Shown: positions 1 to 7,735 of the stretch, in pieces
Layout of the letters: every line of letters starts with the position of its first letter
How positions within the stretch are numbered: position 1 is the stretch's first letter
Assembly: GCA_045106435.1 (NCBI GenBank)
Contig: JBGCEN010000198.1
Span: 1-14,134 of the forward strand
Direction of reading: 5' to 3'
Length of the DNA stretch: 14,134 nt
Source: JBCCIM01 sp045106435
GTDB taxonomy: Bacteria > Bacteroidota > Rhodothermia > Rhodothermales > JAHQVL01
Position numbers and translations under genes: made by a program
The notes under the pieces: generated by a model
Database searches by the model: none
Seen by the model: only the letters and a program-made list of their open reading frames with translations
Told to the model about the DNA's origin: nothing

Positions 1-2
1 AT

Positions 3-108
3 TGCATTTGCAGCAATTTTTGTTCAAATCAAGGCGCTTTTTGTGTTCGATGCAGCGCATCGGGCGCAAAAAGGAACGCAGATATGGGCAAAAAGGGCGC
101 ACAATGCA
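3..108. repeat. Dispersed palindromic repeat, copy A
   Basis: This segment is about 90% identical, by eye, to 11815-11916 in the same orientation. It is an imperfect palindrome. The central stem pairs 37-53 with 57-73 around a 3-nt loop, giving 17 pairs if three G-U wobbles are allowed. A second stem pairs 17-25 with 86-94 (nine pairs), and the outer TGCATT at 3-8 pairs with AATGCA at 103-108. No open reading frame of note lies in it. It sits downstream of the minus-strand cupin gene. The second copy has clear ends and flanking CTAG repeats; here the left end lies outside the window and the right end past 108 is too diverged to place, so the limits given are those of the conserved core. Confidence 0.75.
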
Positions 109-169
109 CCTCGGAAATAGATCGTAGACAGGTTCTTAGCAAAAAAGCACCCATAACGATGCCTGTACC

Positions 170-601
170 TTAATCGAAATACATTGGCGTCTTCAGATTA
201 CACCACGGCTCTTCCTCGAACACATCTACAAGCGGCGGTCCTTCAAATACAGCCGGCGCAAGTATGGCGAGAAATACCAGCGTTTCATCAAATGGATTAT
301 ACGTGCCGTGAACCACATTTTTGGGGATGTGCGCCATCTCTCCGGGGGAAAGAATTTTGGATTCCTCTTCAACCCACTGTTCTGCTTTTCCCGAAATCAC
401 GTAAATGATTTCCTCCATCTCGGGATGACAATGAAACTGGTGCGCTTTTCCAGGGGGCATGTTCACGCGGACAAGCAACAGGTGATCAGCTTCGGTAAGT
501 CCGGGCCGGCTCATCCAGTCGTGCGGACCCCACGGGAATTCTTCTACTTCAATATCATCTTTGGCAATAAATCGGAGTAATTTTTCGCGTTTGGCAGTCA
601 T
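170..601 (-). CDS. Small cupin-domain protein
   Basis: The product is a 143-residue single-domain cupin. Motif 1 is visible around residues 51-71, with metal ligands H57 and H59 (HCH) and E63. Motif 2 lies around 87-102, with PGE, H98 and N102. These residues usually bind one Mn, Fe, Zn or Ni ion in the beta barrel. There is no signal peptide, so it is probably cytoplasmic. Cupins of this size include sugar isomerases, dioxygenases and small-molecule sensors, and the sequence does not decide between them. I chose ATG at 601; the frame stays open to a TTG at 625, which would add eight residues not needed by the fold. Neither start has a good ribosome binding site. It is divergent from the GWxTD gene with 127 bp between the starts. 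Confidence 0.85.
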   Translation of the reverse strand: MTAKREKLLRFIAKDDIEVEEFPWGPHDWMSRPGLTEADHLLLVRVNMPPGKAHQFHCHPEMEEIIYVISGKAEQWVEEESKILSPGEMAHIPKNVVHGTYNPFDETLVFLAILAPAVFEGPPLVDVFEEEPWCNLKTPMYFD

Positions 602-634
602 ATTCGGGTAATGATTTGAACACAAATAGCTCGT

Positions 635-676
635 GGCCGTAACGTAAGTAAATAACCGGAGTTACGCAAAGCGGCC
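635..676. promoter_or_regulatory. Inverted repeat between divergent genes
   Basis: The 127-bp gap between the divergent cupin and GWxTD starts must hold both promoters. In it CGTAAC at 638-643 pairs with GTTACG at 661-666, and GGCCG at 635-639 can pair with CGGCC at 672-676. It could be an operator or a hairpin. No convincing -10/-35 pair or Bacteroidota-type -7/-33 pair was found. Support is weak because the arms are short. Confidence 0.25.
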
Positions 677-728
677 ATGCGTGAACTCGTTGTCGAATGA
701 TTGCTGATATCTCCCGGATAACGTTCGT

Positions 729-2999
729 ATGTGTCATATCTCCACAAAGCTAGCCGGCAAATATGCGTATTTCTTATGCGCGTGTTGCGTCTTTATTCTG
801 GCCCATCTTACCCCTGGCGCCGCCGCTGCACAAGAACGACTGGCTTACACGTACAAAGCCCGGAATCTGCAGCCGATAGATTTTGGATATGAGGATGGTT
901 CCTGGGAAAAGATATTGAGGAAAATGAATGGGCGCATGGATGAAAGCCCGGATAATCCTGAACTTCTTTTACAGCGGGCCATTGCTTATCGGGAGTATGG
1001 TGTACGCAGGGCGCTCGTTTTAAGAAAGCGCGACTGGAAACGGAGCCGGCAAGATTTTGATGCCCTCCTGGCAAAGGACTCAACCTTCCAGGATGTATTA
1101 TTTCATTACGGTATCTTGAAGCGGTACCAGGGAGATTTTGATCAGGCCTTGCGATTATTGCATCGGCAGCTTGAAATAGATGAACACGCAGTACACGTAT
1201 CTGTGGCCCTCTTTCGACTCTATCATCAGTTCCTGCATGAAAAAGATGCGCAGGAAGTTGGATTATGGTTAACGAACAATCCGTCAGAATACGCATCGTT
1301 TTTTGAGGCGGAATTGTTGAGGACATCCGGGCAGTTGAAAGAAGCAGATGCTAAACTTTCTGCCGTATTAAAAACAGCAAGATCGCTTCCTTTACAGCCG
1401 GTGTTGCTGTCGCGCGCGCGCGTTTATTATGCGCTCAAGGAGCATAAAATAGCAGAATCATTTGTTAAGCAAGCGGTTGACATTATAGGCAGCGAAACAG
1501 ATGCGTGGCTGGTATTGGAAGACTTCAAGTATATTTTGAATGACTTCGAAGTGCAGAACTTTTTTGAGGCCCGTACGCCGGCGGCCTATCGTTCTTTTTT
1601 TGCCGGCGTAATAAACGAGCGAAATCCAGCCAGATCAGAGGAAGTAGATTTGCGAATGCTGGAGCATTTCAGGCGATTGCTGGAAGCTGAAGAGAAATAT
1701 GCTTTCTACGAAGCACGGGAGGCGTACCGGGTGAGCAATAATGTGCGCGGAGATAAAATGGCAGACAACGACTTTCCTCTGGCGTATTGGCTCAATGGAG
1801 CGTTTGGTGATAAAGGACTCATATTTATCCGGCACGGTGAGCCGGCCAATATTGTCGCCTCAGTGAATGAAGCAACTTCTTTCCTTGAATCCTGGCGGTA
1901 TCGCAGCCCCAAGCTGGATTTTCATTTTGAAGGGCACGGCCAATTGGCAGAGTTGGTGCCCACGCTGCCTCTAGATATGGATGTGCTTGAAGCACGTGAG
2001 AGCTGGGGCGGGACCTACACGCGTTTGGCCTCAGCAATGCGGGTGCAGGAAAGTGAAACAAGCTTTGGGCGAAGCCGGCAGCTGGAATTGGATTTCATTG
2101 CGTTTGGTAATGAATTGTTTGATCAAAGCCTGGAGTATGTTCATTCAGGCTTGACATCAGACAGGCACAAGTGGTCGGAAACTACGCTACATTTACCGCT
2201 GCCGTATTTTGTGGCATCTTTTCAGGATGCTTCGAATGCTACATCAGATACCACAGAAGTTGAGATTTACTTTTCTGTGCCCATTGGTACGGTCTCTGAA
2301 GCATTGAAAGGCCGTGATCGATTGGGGATTGAAGTAGGGTTGTCTGTACATGATCAAGATTGGAATGAAGTCTATACCTCGTTTGAAAAACTGAATGTGG
2401 ATGCCAGCAGGGCAAAGGATGCCGTTGCGGTCGATTATATCCGGTTTGAAGCCGTTCCTGATTCCTATCACGTAAACCTGCATGCCCGCATTACCGACAC
2501 CGATTGGATTGGCTCCTACCAGTTCGAATATGAAGTGCCGGATTATTCGCCCGGCTCGTCAGGCCGCACATTACTGATCAGCGATCTGGTGCCGGCTTTT
2601 GAAGTGACACCGATGGATCGGCCGAGCCGGTATGCAAAGAAAGGCTTGTATTTACGATCAAACCCCGGCAGGGGATACCGCCCTGAAGATCCGTTCTTCA
2701 TTTACTTCGAAATCTACAACCTGACTTACGCGGACAACGACCTCACGAATTTTGAGATCACTTACATCCTCCAGCCACCCGGCGGTAAAGGCAAACGTAA
2801 AGGATTGTTCAGGCGAGGCTCCGGTGATCCTTTACTTTCTCTCACCTACGAACGAACGAGCGAAGAGCTAAATCTGGCTGAATATGGCGAAATTGATATG
2901 AGCGCCGTACCGGCGGGGCAGTACGAGCTAAAGGTGGTCGTTGTGGATAAGAATACCGGCGCGACTACGTCAAATACACGGGTTATTGAGTTGGGGTAA
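729..2999 (+). CDS. GWxTD domain-containing exported protein with TPR-like N-terminus
   Basis: The product is 756 residues. Residues 10-34 form a signal-peptide-like hydrophobic stretch ending AAAAQ, so export is likely. Residues about 55-260 are helical with TPR-like pairs (for example LLLQRAIAYREYG and the stretch around 122-150). A GWxTD-type domain follows at about 266-402: the usual motif is replaced by a degenerate form (FKYILND...), then comes a region ending INERNP near 300, the hallmark DKGLIFIRHGEP at 361-372, and ESWRY followed by FHFEG near 387-402. The rest, 403-756, is beta-rich and resembles the C-terminal parts of long GWxTD proteins. The family is common in Rhodothermota, Gemmatimonadota and Acidobacteriota and its biochemical role is not established. 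ATG at 729 places the signal peptide correctly; no clear Shine-Dalgarno precedes it. Confidence 0.85.
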   Translation: MCHISTKLAGKYAYFLCACCVFILAHLTPGAAAAQERLAYTYKARNLQPIDFGYEDGSWEKILRKMNGRMDESPDNPELLLQRAIAYREYGVRRALVLRKRDWKRSRQDFDALLAKDSTFQDVLFHYGILKRYQGDFDQALRLLHRQLEIDEHAVHVSVALFRLYHQFLHEKDAQEVGLWLTNNPSEYASFFEAELLRTSGQLKEADAKLSAVLKTARSLPLQPVLLSRARVYYALKEHKIAESFVKQAVDIIGSETDAWLVLEDFKYILNDFEVQNFFEARTPAAYRSFFAGVINERNPARSEEVDLRMLEHFRRLLEAEEKYAFYEAREAYRVSNNVRGDKMADNDFPLAYWLNGAFGDKGLIFIRHGEPANIVASVNEATSFLESWRYRSPKLDFHFEGHGQLAELVPTLPLDMDVLEARESWGGTYTRLASAMRVQESETSFGRSRQLELDFIAFGNELFDQSLEYVHSGLTSDRHKWSETTLHLPLPYFVASFQDASNATSDTTEVEIYFSVPIGTVSEALKGRDRLGIEVGLSVHDQDWNEVYTSFEKLNVDASRAKDAVAVDYIRFEAVPDSYHVNLHARITDTDWIGSYQFEYEVPDYSPGSSGRTLLISDLVPAFEVTPMDRPSRYAKKGLYLRSNPGRGYRPEDPFFIYFEIYNLTYADNDLTNFEITYILQPPGGKGKRKGLFRRGSGDPLLSLTYERTSEELNLAEYGEIDMSAVPAGQYELKVVVVDKNTGATTSNTRVIELG

Positions 3000-3098
3000 G
3001 GTTTAGGGCTTAAAGGTGAAGAAATAAGGGTAAAATCAGATTTTAATCCGAATTAAGGGTTGAAAACCGTTGTCCGATATCGCAAAACGATTAAAAGT

Positions 3099-3263
3099 GT
3101 CTTCCTCGGCTTGGTCGGGGATCCATGAGAGCTTGAGGATCGAGGAGGTCCTTTAAACGGATTAAATGGCGTGGGTATTTACTGTTTCAATGGCTTCTTT
3201 CATGTTTGATGAGCTTTCTGAATACTATGACTTACATGGATCCTCGATCAAGTCGAGGAAGAC
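3099..3263. repeat. Large inverted repeat in gene-free gap
   Basis: The arms 3099-3127 and 3235-3263 are 29 bp each. They differ from perfect complementarity at three places, each of which is a G-T (G-U in plus-strand RNA) pair. The arms contain CTTCCTCG and GGATCCATG and enclose about 107 bp. The whole gap 3000-3377 holds no convincing gene: a 71-codon frame at 3166-3381 runs across the right arm and has no recognisable domain. The element resembles intergenic palindromes spread through many bacterial genomes, but no other copy lies in this window. It could act as a transcript end between the GWxTD gene and the convergent gene at 3378-3962. Confidence 0.7.
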
Positions 3264-3377
3264 GAAGAAAAGCGATTGCAGTAAAAGTAGAAGCCATTAC
3301 AATATCGCTGAGTTTTTTCTTTTTTCATTTGATATTGAAAGGCTGAGAATGACTCTTGTACAGCCGGCCCTGAATCA

Positions 3378-3962
3378 CTAAACAACAAACATCTTATTCT
3401 CAATCAACAACTTCCTCAATTCCGGCGGTAAGCCAAAATGTTCGTCCATGAAGCCGTCGATTTCTCCAAGGGTTTTGTTGGACAAAAGCAGGCTGATTTC
3501 GTCTATGGCTTCTCCACCGATGGCGTAGGGGAAGAGGGTGAAGAGCAAGTCGCCGCCGTCACATTGGCCGAAGATCTGGTACTCGTTCATTTCAGCGATG
3601 GGCGTACCTTTTACCATGCACCGATCAAGCCAGTCATCAACCACGAGAGAATTCTTTTTCAACATGGAAGATTGCCGCTCTGCAAGGTCTACATGTCTTT
3701 CAAAGTAGGACCGCACACGGTTCATTGACTCTTCCGACATGGCCTCCTGCATTCGCATGAAGCAATCAAGGCACATCGCGTATTCGAATACAGTGTCCTT
3801 TGTGTCGTAGCCCGGGTATTTGCGATAGGCTTTTTCAATCACATAGAGCGTTCCATTATCAAGCAGATAAATGTCGCAACCCAAACAGCGCTGGAACAGC
3901 GTTTCCGATGCATCTGAATGGAATGTAGGCGGGATTTCGATATAATGCTGTGTGTATTCCAC
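3378..3962 (-). CDS. Hypothetical protein with two CxxC pairs
   Basis: I do not recognise this 194-residue protein. It has two CxxC pairs, CLGC at 26-29 and CLDC at 64-67, spaced as in a zinc-ribbon or similar metal site. Single cysteines follow at about 115 and 134 (GQCDGGD). The C-terminal half is mostly helical and acidic and ends with a run of leucines (LPPELRKLL). There is no signal peptide or membrane segment, so it is likely a soluble cytoplasmic protein. The start is GTG at 3962; no ATG lies upstream in frame, and the first internal methionine would remove the first CxxC pair. It is convergent with the GWxTD gene and is followed upstream by a repeat-filled gap, so it is probably monocistronic. 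Confidence 0.75.
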   Translation of the reverse strand: MEYTQHYIEIPPTFHSDASETLFQRCLGCDIYLLDNGTLYVIEKAYRKYPGYDTKDTVFEYAMCLDCFMRMQEAMSEESMNRVRSYFERHVDLAERQSSMLKKNSLVVDDWLDRCMVKGTPIAEMNEYQIFGQCDGGDLLFTLFPYAIGGEAIDEISLLLSNKTLGEIDGFMDEHFGLPPELRKLLIENKMFVV

Positions 3963-4024
3963 GTCTGTAGATCTATAGATTTAACATCAGAATGAAATTC
4001 GATAAGCAGTATAGATTGCTCTTA

Positions 4025-4153
4025 TTGTTATCCTGAAAGAATGTGAAGAGCCTGTTCTCAACTTGATTGGGGAATCTGTTTGAAATGAACCACCTCGGAT
4101 TGACTTATAGTCGACAATAAATACCAGATTCTTCGCGGGGCTCAGAATGACAA
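4025..4153. repeat. Imperfect inverted repeat (intergenic)
   Basis: The outer arms 4025-4036 (TTGTTATCCTGA) and 4142-4153 (TCAGAATGACAA) are complementary at 10 of 12 positions. The inner arms GAATCTG at 4072-4078 and CAGATTC at 4128-4134 pair perfectly. The wording (ATTCTGAG, GAATCT) resembles intergenic palindromes seen in many environmental bacteria; that is recollection, not a search result. The gap 3963-4370 shows no gene, only this element and the hairpin at 4259-4337. Confidence 0.5.
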
Positions 4154-4258
4154 GTTGACAGGTTTCACAATACTTTGGACTATCAATTTATCACAATACC
4201 ATGGTTTAATATACAACCCGATTGTTAATCCGTTCGGGTATTTTGGGATCCTGTTTGT

Positions 4259-4337
4259 TTTGACGGGGAGAAAGTACAACGCAAAGATAGGACGTAGCCA
4301 CTTGTTTGTCTTCCTATCTTCGCGTCTTCCTGTCAAA
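4259..4337. repeat. Two-stem hairpin repeat, copy 1
   Basis: The outer stem pairs 4259-4270 with 4326-4337: 12 pairs including two G-U. The inner stem pairs 4280-4292 with 4312-4324: 12 of 13 pairs, with a 19-nt loop. The 3' arm ends CTTCCTGTCAAAT, and the same 13 bases recur at 12037-12049 next to another hairpin. The element lies 34 bp downstream of the stop of the epimerase gene and may mark its transcript end, although no T-run follows on the minus strand. Confidence 0.65.
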
Positions 4338-4370
4338 TCGAATGAGTCACCGAAAGCTTGCCGGCAGTCT

Positions 4371-5549
4371 TTAATCCACCATTTCCTCCAACAACTGCCA
4401 GCAATACAACTGCATGCGCGGCAGGTGGAACGGGCCTTTCCAGAGATTGCCCTTCAATGGTACAGATATACGCCCGTCTCTATGCAGATAGCCAAACCAT
4501 TCACCGTGTTCTGGGTCGGGGAAGTGTTTGTAGGCCCAGTCGTGCACTTGTTTGTGCCAGCCGGCGTACTTTTCATTACCCGTCATGTGGTAGGCCAAAA
4601 GGGTCGCAATAATCGTTTCGTTGTGTGGCCACCAGAATTTCATGTCTTGCCAGTACTCCTGCACAGGTTTGTTATGCAGGTCCCTGAAATACAGAATGCC
4701 GCCGTATTCTTTGTCCCAGCCGCGCTCCCACATCCAGTCTAATATGTTTGTACCAATCTCGATTAGTGCAGCGTCGTTGTTACGGTGCTTGGCTTCGTGC
4801 AGGATAAACCAGGCGGCTTCAATGGCGTGGCCGGGGTTTAGCGTTCTGCCATCAAAGTGATCGATGATTTCGCCGGCAGGTCCAACATTCTCCATCACGA
4901 CCTTCAGGTCTGGCTTCATGAAGTAGCGGGTGATTTTCTCAATGGATTGATCAATGAGGTCTGTGCTCATCGGATCATCAATGGTTTCACGCAAAACCTG
5001 CCCAAGATTGATGTTGATCATTGGACCGCCAATGCCCTGCATTTCCCGGGTAGACGGCACGCCTTTGGGAGGAATGAGTCCGGGTGTTGAGTTGTAGCGA
5101 ATAACCAGACGTAGCAATTCGCCGGCTTTCTGCGCCGCCTCATCGTCATTGGCCGCTTTTGCATACGCCGCATAGGCTATGGAGCCGAACGCCTCTGTAA
5201 ATACATACCGGCGCTTTCTCAGCGGCAGGCCTTCTTTGGTAACCTGAAAAAACATACGCCCGTCCTCATCAAAGCCATGCTTGGTGAGGAAGTCGATACC
5301 ATGTTTTGCAAGGGCCAGCCATTCTTCTCGTTTTTCGACTGTGTTGTAAAGTGTCGATAACAACCAGGTAAACCGGCCCTGCTGCCACATCCCTTTGTCG
5401 GTATCCAGAATAGAACCATCCTGGTCAAGCGCCACAATGAACCCGCCGTCCGCGTGATCTACACTGTTTTTAGTCCAGAAGGGGAGAATGTCATTAAGCA
5501 GGCCATCACGGTAGGTGGCGAGGTAGTTGTTCTGTTGGTCCTTGGTCAC
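4371..5549 (-). CDS. N-acylglucosamine 2-epimerase (AGE) family protein
   Basis: The product is 392 residues, the normal length for this family of (alpha/alpha)6-barrel sugar epimerases and isomerases, which interconvert C2 epimers such as GlcNAc/ManNAc, or cellobiose and glucose/mannose-type sugars. Expected landmarks are present in order: WQQGRF with R59, the TEAFGSIAYA helix near 118-127, GHAIEAAW with H241 and E244, WWPHNE at 306-311, and WKGPFHLPR with H375. The two histidines match the catalytic pair of the family. No signal peptide is seen, so it is cytoplasmic. The substrate cannot be fixed from sequence; the WKGPFHLPR segment resembles the N-acylglucosamine epimerase branch more than cellobiose epimerases as I recall them. 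GTG at 5549 is the start; no ATG is available upstream in frame. No sugar-pathway partner is adjacent. Confidence 0.92.
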   Translation of the reverse strand: MTKDQQNNYLATYRDGLLNDILPFWTKNSVDHADGGFIVALDQDGSILDTDKGMWQQGRFTWLLSTLYNTVEKREEWLALAKHGIDFLTKHGFDEDGRMFFQVTKEGLPLRKRRYVFTEAFGSIAYAAYAKAANDDEAAQKAGELLRLVIRYNSTPGLIPPKGVPSTREMQGIGGPMININLGQVLRETIDDPMSTDLIDQSIEKITRYFMKPDLKVVMENVGPAGEIIDHFDGRTLNPGHAIEAAWFILHEAKHRNNDAALIEIGTNILDWMWERGWDKEYGGILYFRDLHNKPVQEYWQDMKFWWPHNETIIATLLAYHMTGNEKYAGWHKQVHDWAYKHFPDPEHGEWFGYLHRDGRISVPLKGNLWKGPFHLPRMQLYCWQLLEEMVD

Positions 5550-5702
5550 AATGTAGCGGGTTGAAGGTGTTTGATGGCTGGTTGATCTATGCCATTTGAT
5601 CTATGCCAAGGGAATGTAAGGTTTCGTATTGATTTTAGGTATAGCTATTTGAGTATTGTTTGGGGGATTGGTGGTTTTTTAGAGGCGCGTGGACACACCC
5701 CT

Positions 5703-5745
5703 GCTTCGACGATATTCGTCGAAGCTGTCCCCTCTCGAGAGGGGA
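5703..5745. repeat. Adjacent perfect palindromes in gene-free gap
   Basis: GCTTCGACGA at 5703-5712 pairs with TCGTCGAAGC at 5716-5725 around a TAT loop. Two bases later, 5728-5745 is an 18-bp perfect palindrome (TCCCCTCTCGAGAGGGGA). The gap 5550-6129 contains no convincing gene. Short frames at 5660-5869 and 6028-6213 are built from these repeats. The block may be a mosaic of small intergenic repeat elements. Confidence 0.65.
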
Positions 5746-5798
5746 ATCTGGTAGAAGGATAGCGAATTACTTCGCTTTTAGTATTCGTTCAAAATTGT

Positions 5799-6077
5799 GC
5801 TCGATCCAGACAATTCATCGCCTTGGAAATAGGCGTCAAGCACAAAGTGCTTATATCCAACAGAAATAACATGTTAGCAGTATTATTTCTGTAATGACCC
5901 GACTGTTTCTTCCGTCATTCCGGCGAATCCAGAAAACAGGTTATTTCCAACTGTAAACACTAGATTCCAGCTTGCGCAGGAATGACGGATGTGGTTATGA
6001 GAAGCCTCTCTGTTAATTCATAGCTAAGTGTTTAGATGTGAGCATTGCTCGGAAAGTACGCTCGATCCACACAATTC
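5799..6077 (+). repeat. Pair of 18-bp direct repeats
   Basis: GCTCGATCCAGACAATTC at 5799-5816 recurs at 6060-6077 with one change (G to C at the eleventh base). The copies are 261 bp apart in the same direction, one on each side of the 5911-5989 inverted repeat. They could be leftovers of a duplicated repeat unit. Confidence 0.5.
5911..5989. repeat. Inverted repeat with 11-bp perfect arms
   Basis: TCCGTCATTCC at 5911-5921 is the exact reverse complement of GGAATGACGGA at 5979-5989. Bases inside each arm (GGCGAATCC and GATTCCAGCTTGCGCA) are partly complementary. It resembles the widespread GTCATTCC...GGAATGAC class of intergenic palindromes, from memory. Confidence 0.6.
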
Positions 6078-6115
6078 CCCTCCTCGGAGGGGTGCCCGAA
6101 GGCGGGGTGGGCCCG
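6077..6115. repeat. GC-rich hairpin repeat downstream of asparaginase gene
   Basis: CCCCTCC at 6077-6083 pairs with GGAGGGG at 6086-6092, and is followed by GCCCGAAGGCGGGG. The block begins 15 bp beyond the asparaginase stop on the minus strand, so it could end that transcript. It resembles a CCCCTCC/GGAGGGG intergenic repeat that I associate with Bacteroidota and relatives; no second copy is in the window. Confidence 0.5.
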
Positions 6116-6129
6116 TAGCGATCAACTCA

Positions 6130-7698
6130 CTACAGCCCCTCCACCTCGTACAAAACGCGACTAATCTCTTCCCGCGCGTAGTTGTAAATAAAAAGCCTGA
6201 TACCGGCATCTGAACTGCCGTTATCCAGAATCAGCATAGAGGTAGATTTCTCTGAACTGGCTGTATCTGAGGTCCATAAGACCGTATTCGAGTTATCGTA
6301 GAATACAAGGTTGCCATCTCCTTGCATGTAAAGCCGGCCCGGCATCATCGTATTTGTAGGGCTCGCCAATGCTCGCCATAAAATCTTGCCTTTGGCATCC
6401 TTTAACAACGGACCAGATTTGCTGTCATTCACGAGTGAAGCAGATCCGTTTAATGCATCGATAGATTCACCAACCCCTAAATACCATTTACCGCGGGAGT
6501 CGAGCCGGTTTACATCCATTATTTCCCCCGTGATGTTCGTCTGCATCAGACGAGCAATGGTGCGGGCATCCCAGTTGTTGCCGTTATACGCTTTGAGAGT
6601 ATTGAGATAGATCAGTTTTGTAAGCGCGGCAATTGATGTCATATCGTAGGCACCAACAACGCCCACTTCAACGAGCCATGAGCCGGCTGCGTAGACCGTA
6701 GAGTTTACCACGCCATCCAATACCTGCGTGCAATCTATGAGCACAATGCCTTTGTCGTGAGCTGCTTTTAGTGTTTTATAGATGGCCCCTTTTTCCGGCG
6801 TATCCGGATTGCCTGATGGGAAATTCCCTTCACCATATGATTCGAGAATAACCCCATCGACATCTACCTTTTCAATGGCTGCTTCCAGCATCTCGCTCAA
6901 GATGTTGGTGTTAGATGTCTGCGAATAAAATGCAGGGAAAGCCAGGAAAGGAATGATGGTCGAATGATTGATGTGGGTTTTTAGATAGTCGAGCTGGTTT
7001 TTTATAATTAACCGTGCGACGGGTGAATCCAGAGAGATTTCTTGTGTGGTTGCCAGATGTAAAATGTGGTCATTCTCCAAAACGAATTCGATGCCGTAAG
7101 AAGCCAGCGCCGGGTAGTTGGGGGAGGAGAATGCATGGAATTCATCCGCATTGGTCTTGACTGTTCTGTTGCCCCGGAAAAGGGTGTCGTTGAAATACAG
7201 GCAGACTTCAGGAATACTCAGTTGGGCGGCTGCAATGGCTCCGCACACATTTTGCAATGCATCGGTATTAAACAGTAAACTGTATTCGAATTGTTCATTT
7301 TCATGAAAAAGCGGGACCTGTGATCCTGTGAACACGATGGGTTTACTTAAGACAGCATTGGGGAAGCCATCCTGTTGTAAGCCCGTAAAGAGGAAAGACA
7401 GCGCTGAAGCTGTAAAGGCCATGGTGTCTGTGCCATGCAAGACAATAAATCCATCATAGTTGGCATAGTGCGGCAGGATGCCTTCAGCCATATCGCACCA
7501 ATCCGCCGGCTGAATGTTTGTGCTGTCCAGTACCCTGTCAAAAGGGAGAAAGCTGAGCGTACAGTCCGGGTACTCGGTCGCAATAATGGGGGAGATGATG
7601 GCCTCAAATGCCGATTCGAATTTATCCTTGCTTAAAGGCCTTAAGGGGTCTCCAACACAACCAATCGTCCCCCCTGTGTATAGAATTGCTATATTCAC
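6130..7698 (-). CDS. Type I L-asparaginase with C-terminal B-lectin-like domain
   Basis: The product is 522 residues. Residues 1-about 400 are an AnsA-like asparaginase, hydrolysing L-asparagine to aspartate and ammonia. The YTGGTIG motif at 7-13 carries the predicted nucleophile T11, HGTDTM at 88-93 carries T90 and D91, and RGNRTVK at 175-181 carries the conserved lysine. Type I enzymes are usually about 340 residues. The extra C-terminus, about 412-520, contains a complete QxDxNxVxY signature (QGDGNLVFY, 459-467) of bulb-type mannose-binding lectins, flanked by two degenerate copies (around 420-442 and 487-505). There is no signal peptide, so both parts should be cytoplasmic, which is odd for a lectin. 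The start is GTG at 7698, just before the active-site motif; no upstream ATG is in frame. Confidence 0.92.
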   Translation of the reverse strand: MNIAILYTGGTIGCVGDPLRPLSKDKFESAFEAIISPIIATEYPDCTLSFLPFDRVLDSTNIQPADWCDMAEGILPHYANYDGFIVLHGTDTMAFTASALSFLFTGLQQDGFPNAVLSKPIVFTGSQVPLFHENEQFEYSLLFNTDALQNVCGAIAAAQLSIPEVCLYFNDTLFRGNRTVKTNADEFHAFSSPNYPALASYGIEFVLENDHILHLATTQEISLDSPVARLIIKNQLDYLKTHINHSTIIPFLAFPAFYSQTSNTNILSEMLEAAIEKVDVDGVILESYGEGNFPSGNPDTPEKGAIYKTLKAAHDKGIVLIDCTQVLDGVVNSTVYAAGSWLVEVGVVGAYDMTSIAALTKLIYLNTLKAYNGNNWDARTIARLMQTNITGEIMDVNRLDSRGKWYLGVGESIDALNGSASLVNDSKSGPLLKDAKGKILWRALASPTNTMMPGRLYMQGDGNLVFYDNSNTVLWTSDTASSEKSTSMLILDNGSSDAGIRLFIYNYAREEISRVLYEVEGL

Positions 7699-7735
7699 GT
7701 ACGCTTGTATTATCTAGGAAATGCAACAAAAATAA

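Noticed and set aside
808..1326. 172-codon minus-strand frame
   Set aside because: It lies wholly antisense to the TPR part of the GWxTD gene and its translation looks like no known protein.
3166..3381. 71-codon plus-strand frame in the gap after the GWxTD gene
   Set aside because: It runs across the right arm of the 29-bp inverted repeat, has no recognisable domain, and its end overlaps the convergent gene at 3378.
4155..4742. 195-codon plus-strand frame
   Set aside because: Most of it is antisense to the epimerase gene, whose motifs are unmistakable on the other strand; the rest crosses the 4259-4337 hairpin.
5660..5869. 69-codon frame in the repeat-rich gap
   Set aside because: It is composed of the palindromes at 5703-5745 and adjacent repeats and has no start signal or domain.
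5550..6129. Possible CRISPR array, because of many short repeats
   Set aside because: The repeats differ from one another, are not regularly spaced, and no unit recurs more than twice.
6028..6213. 61-codon frame overlapping the end of the asparaginase gene
   Set aside because: It is made of the GC-rich hairpin repeat and antisense asparaginase sequence.
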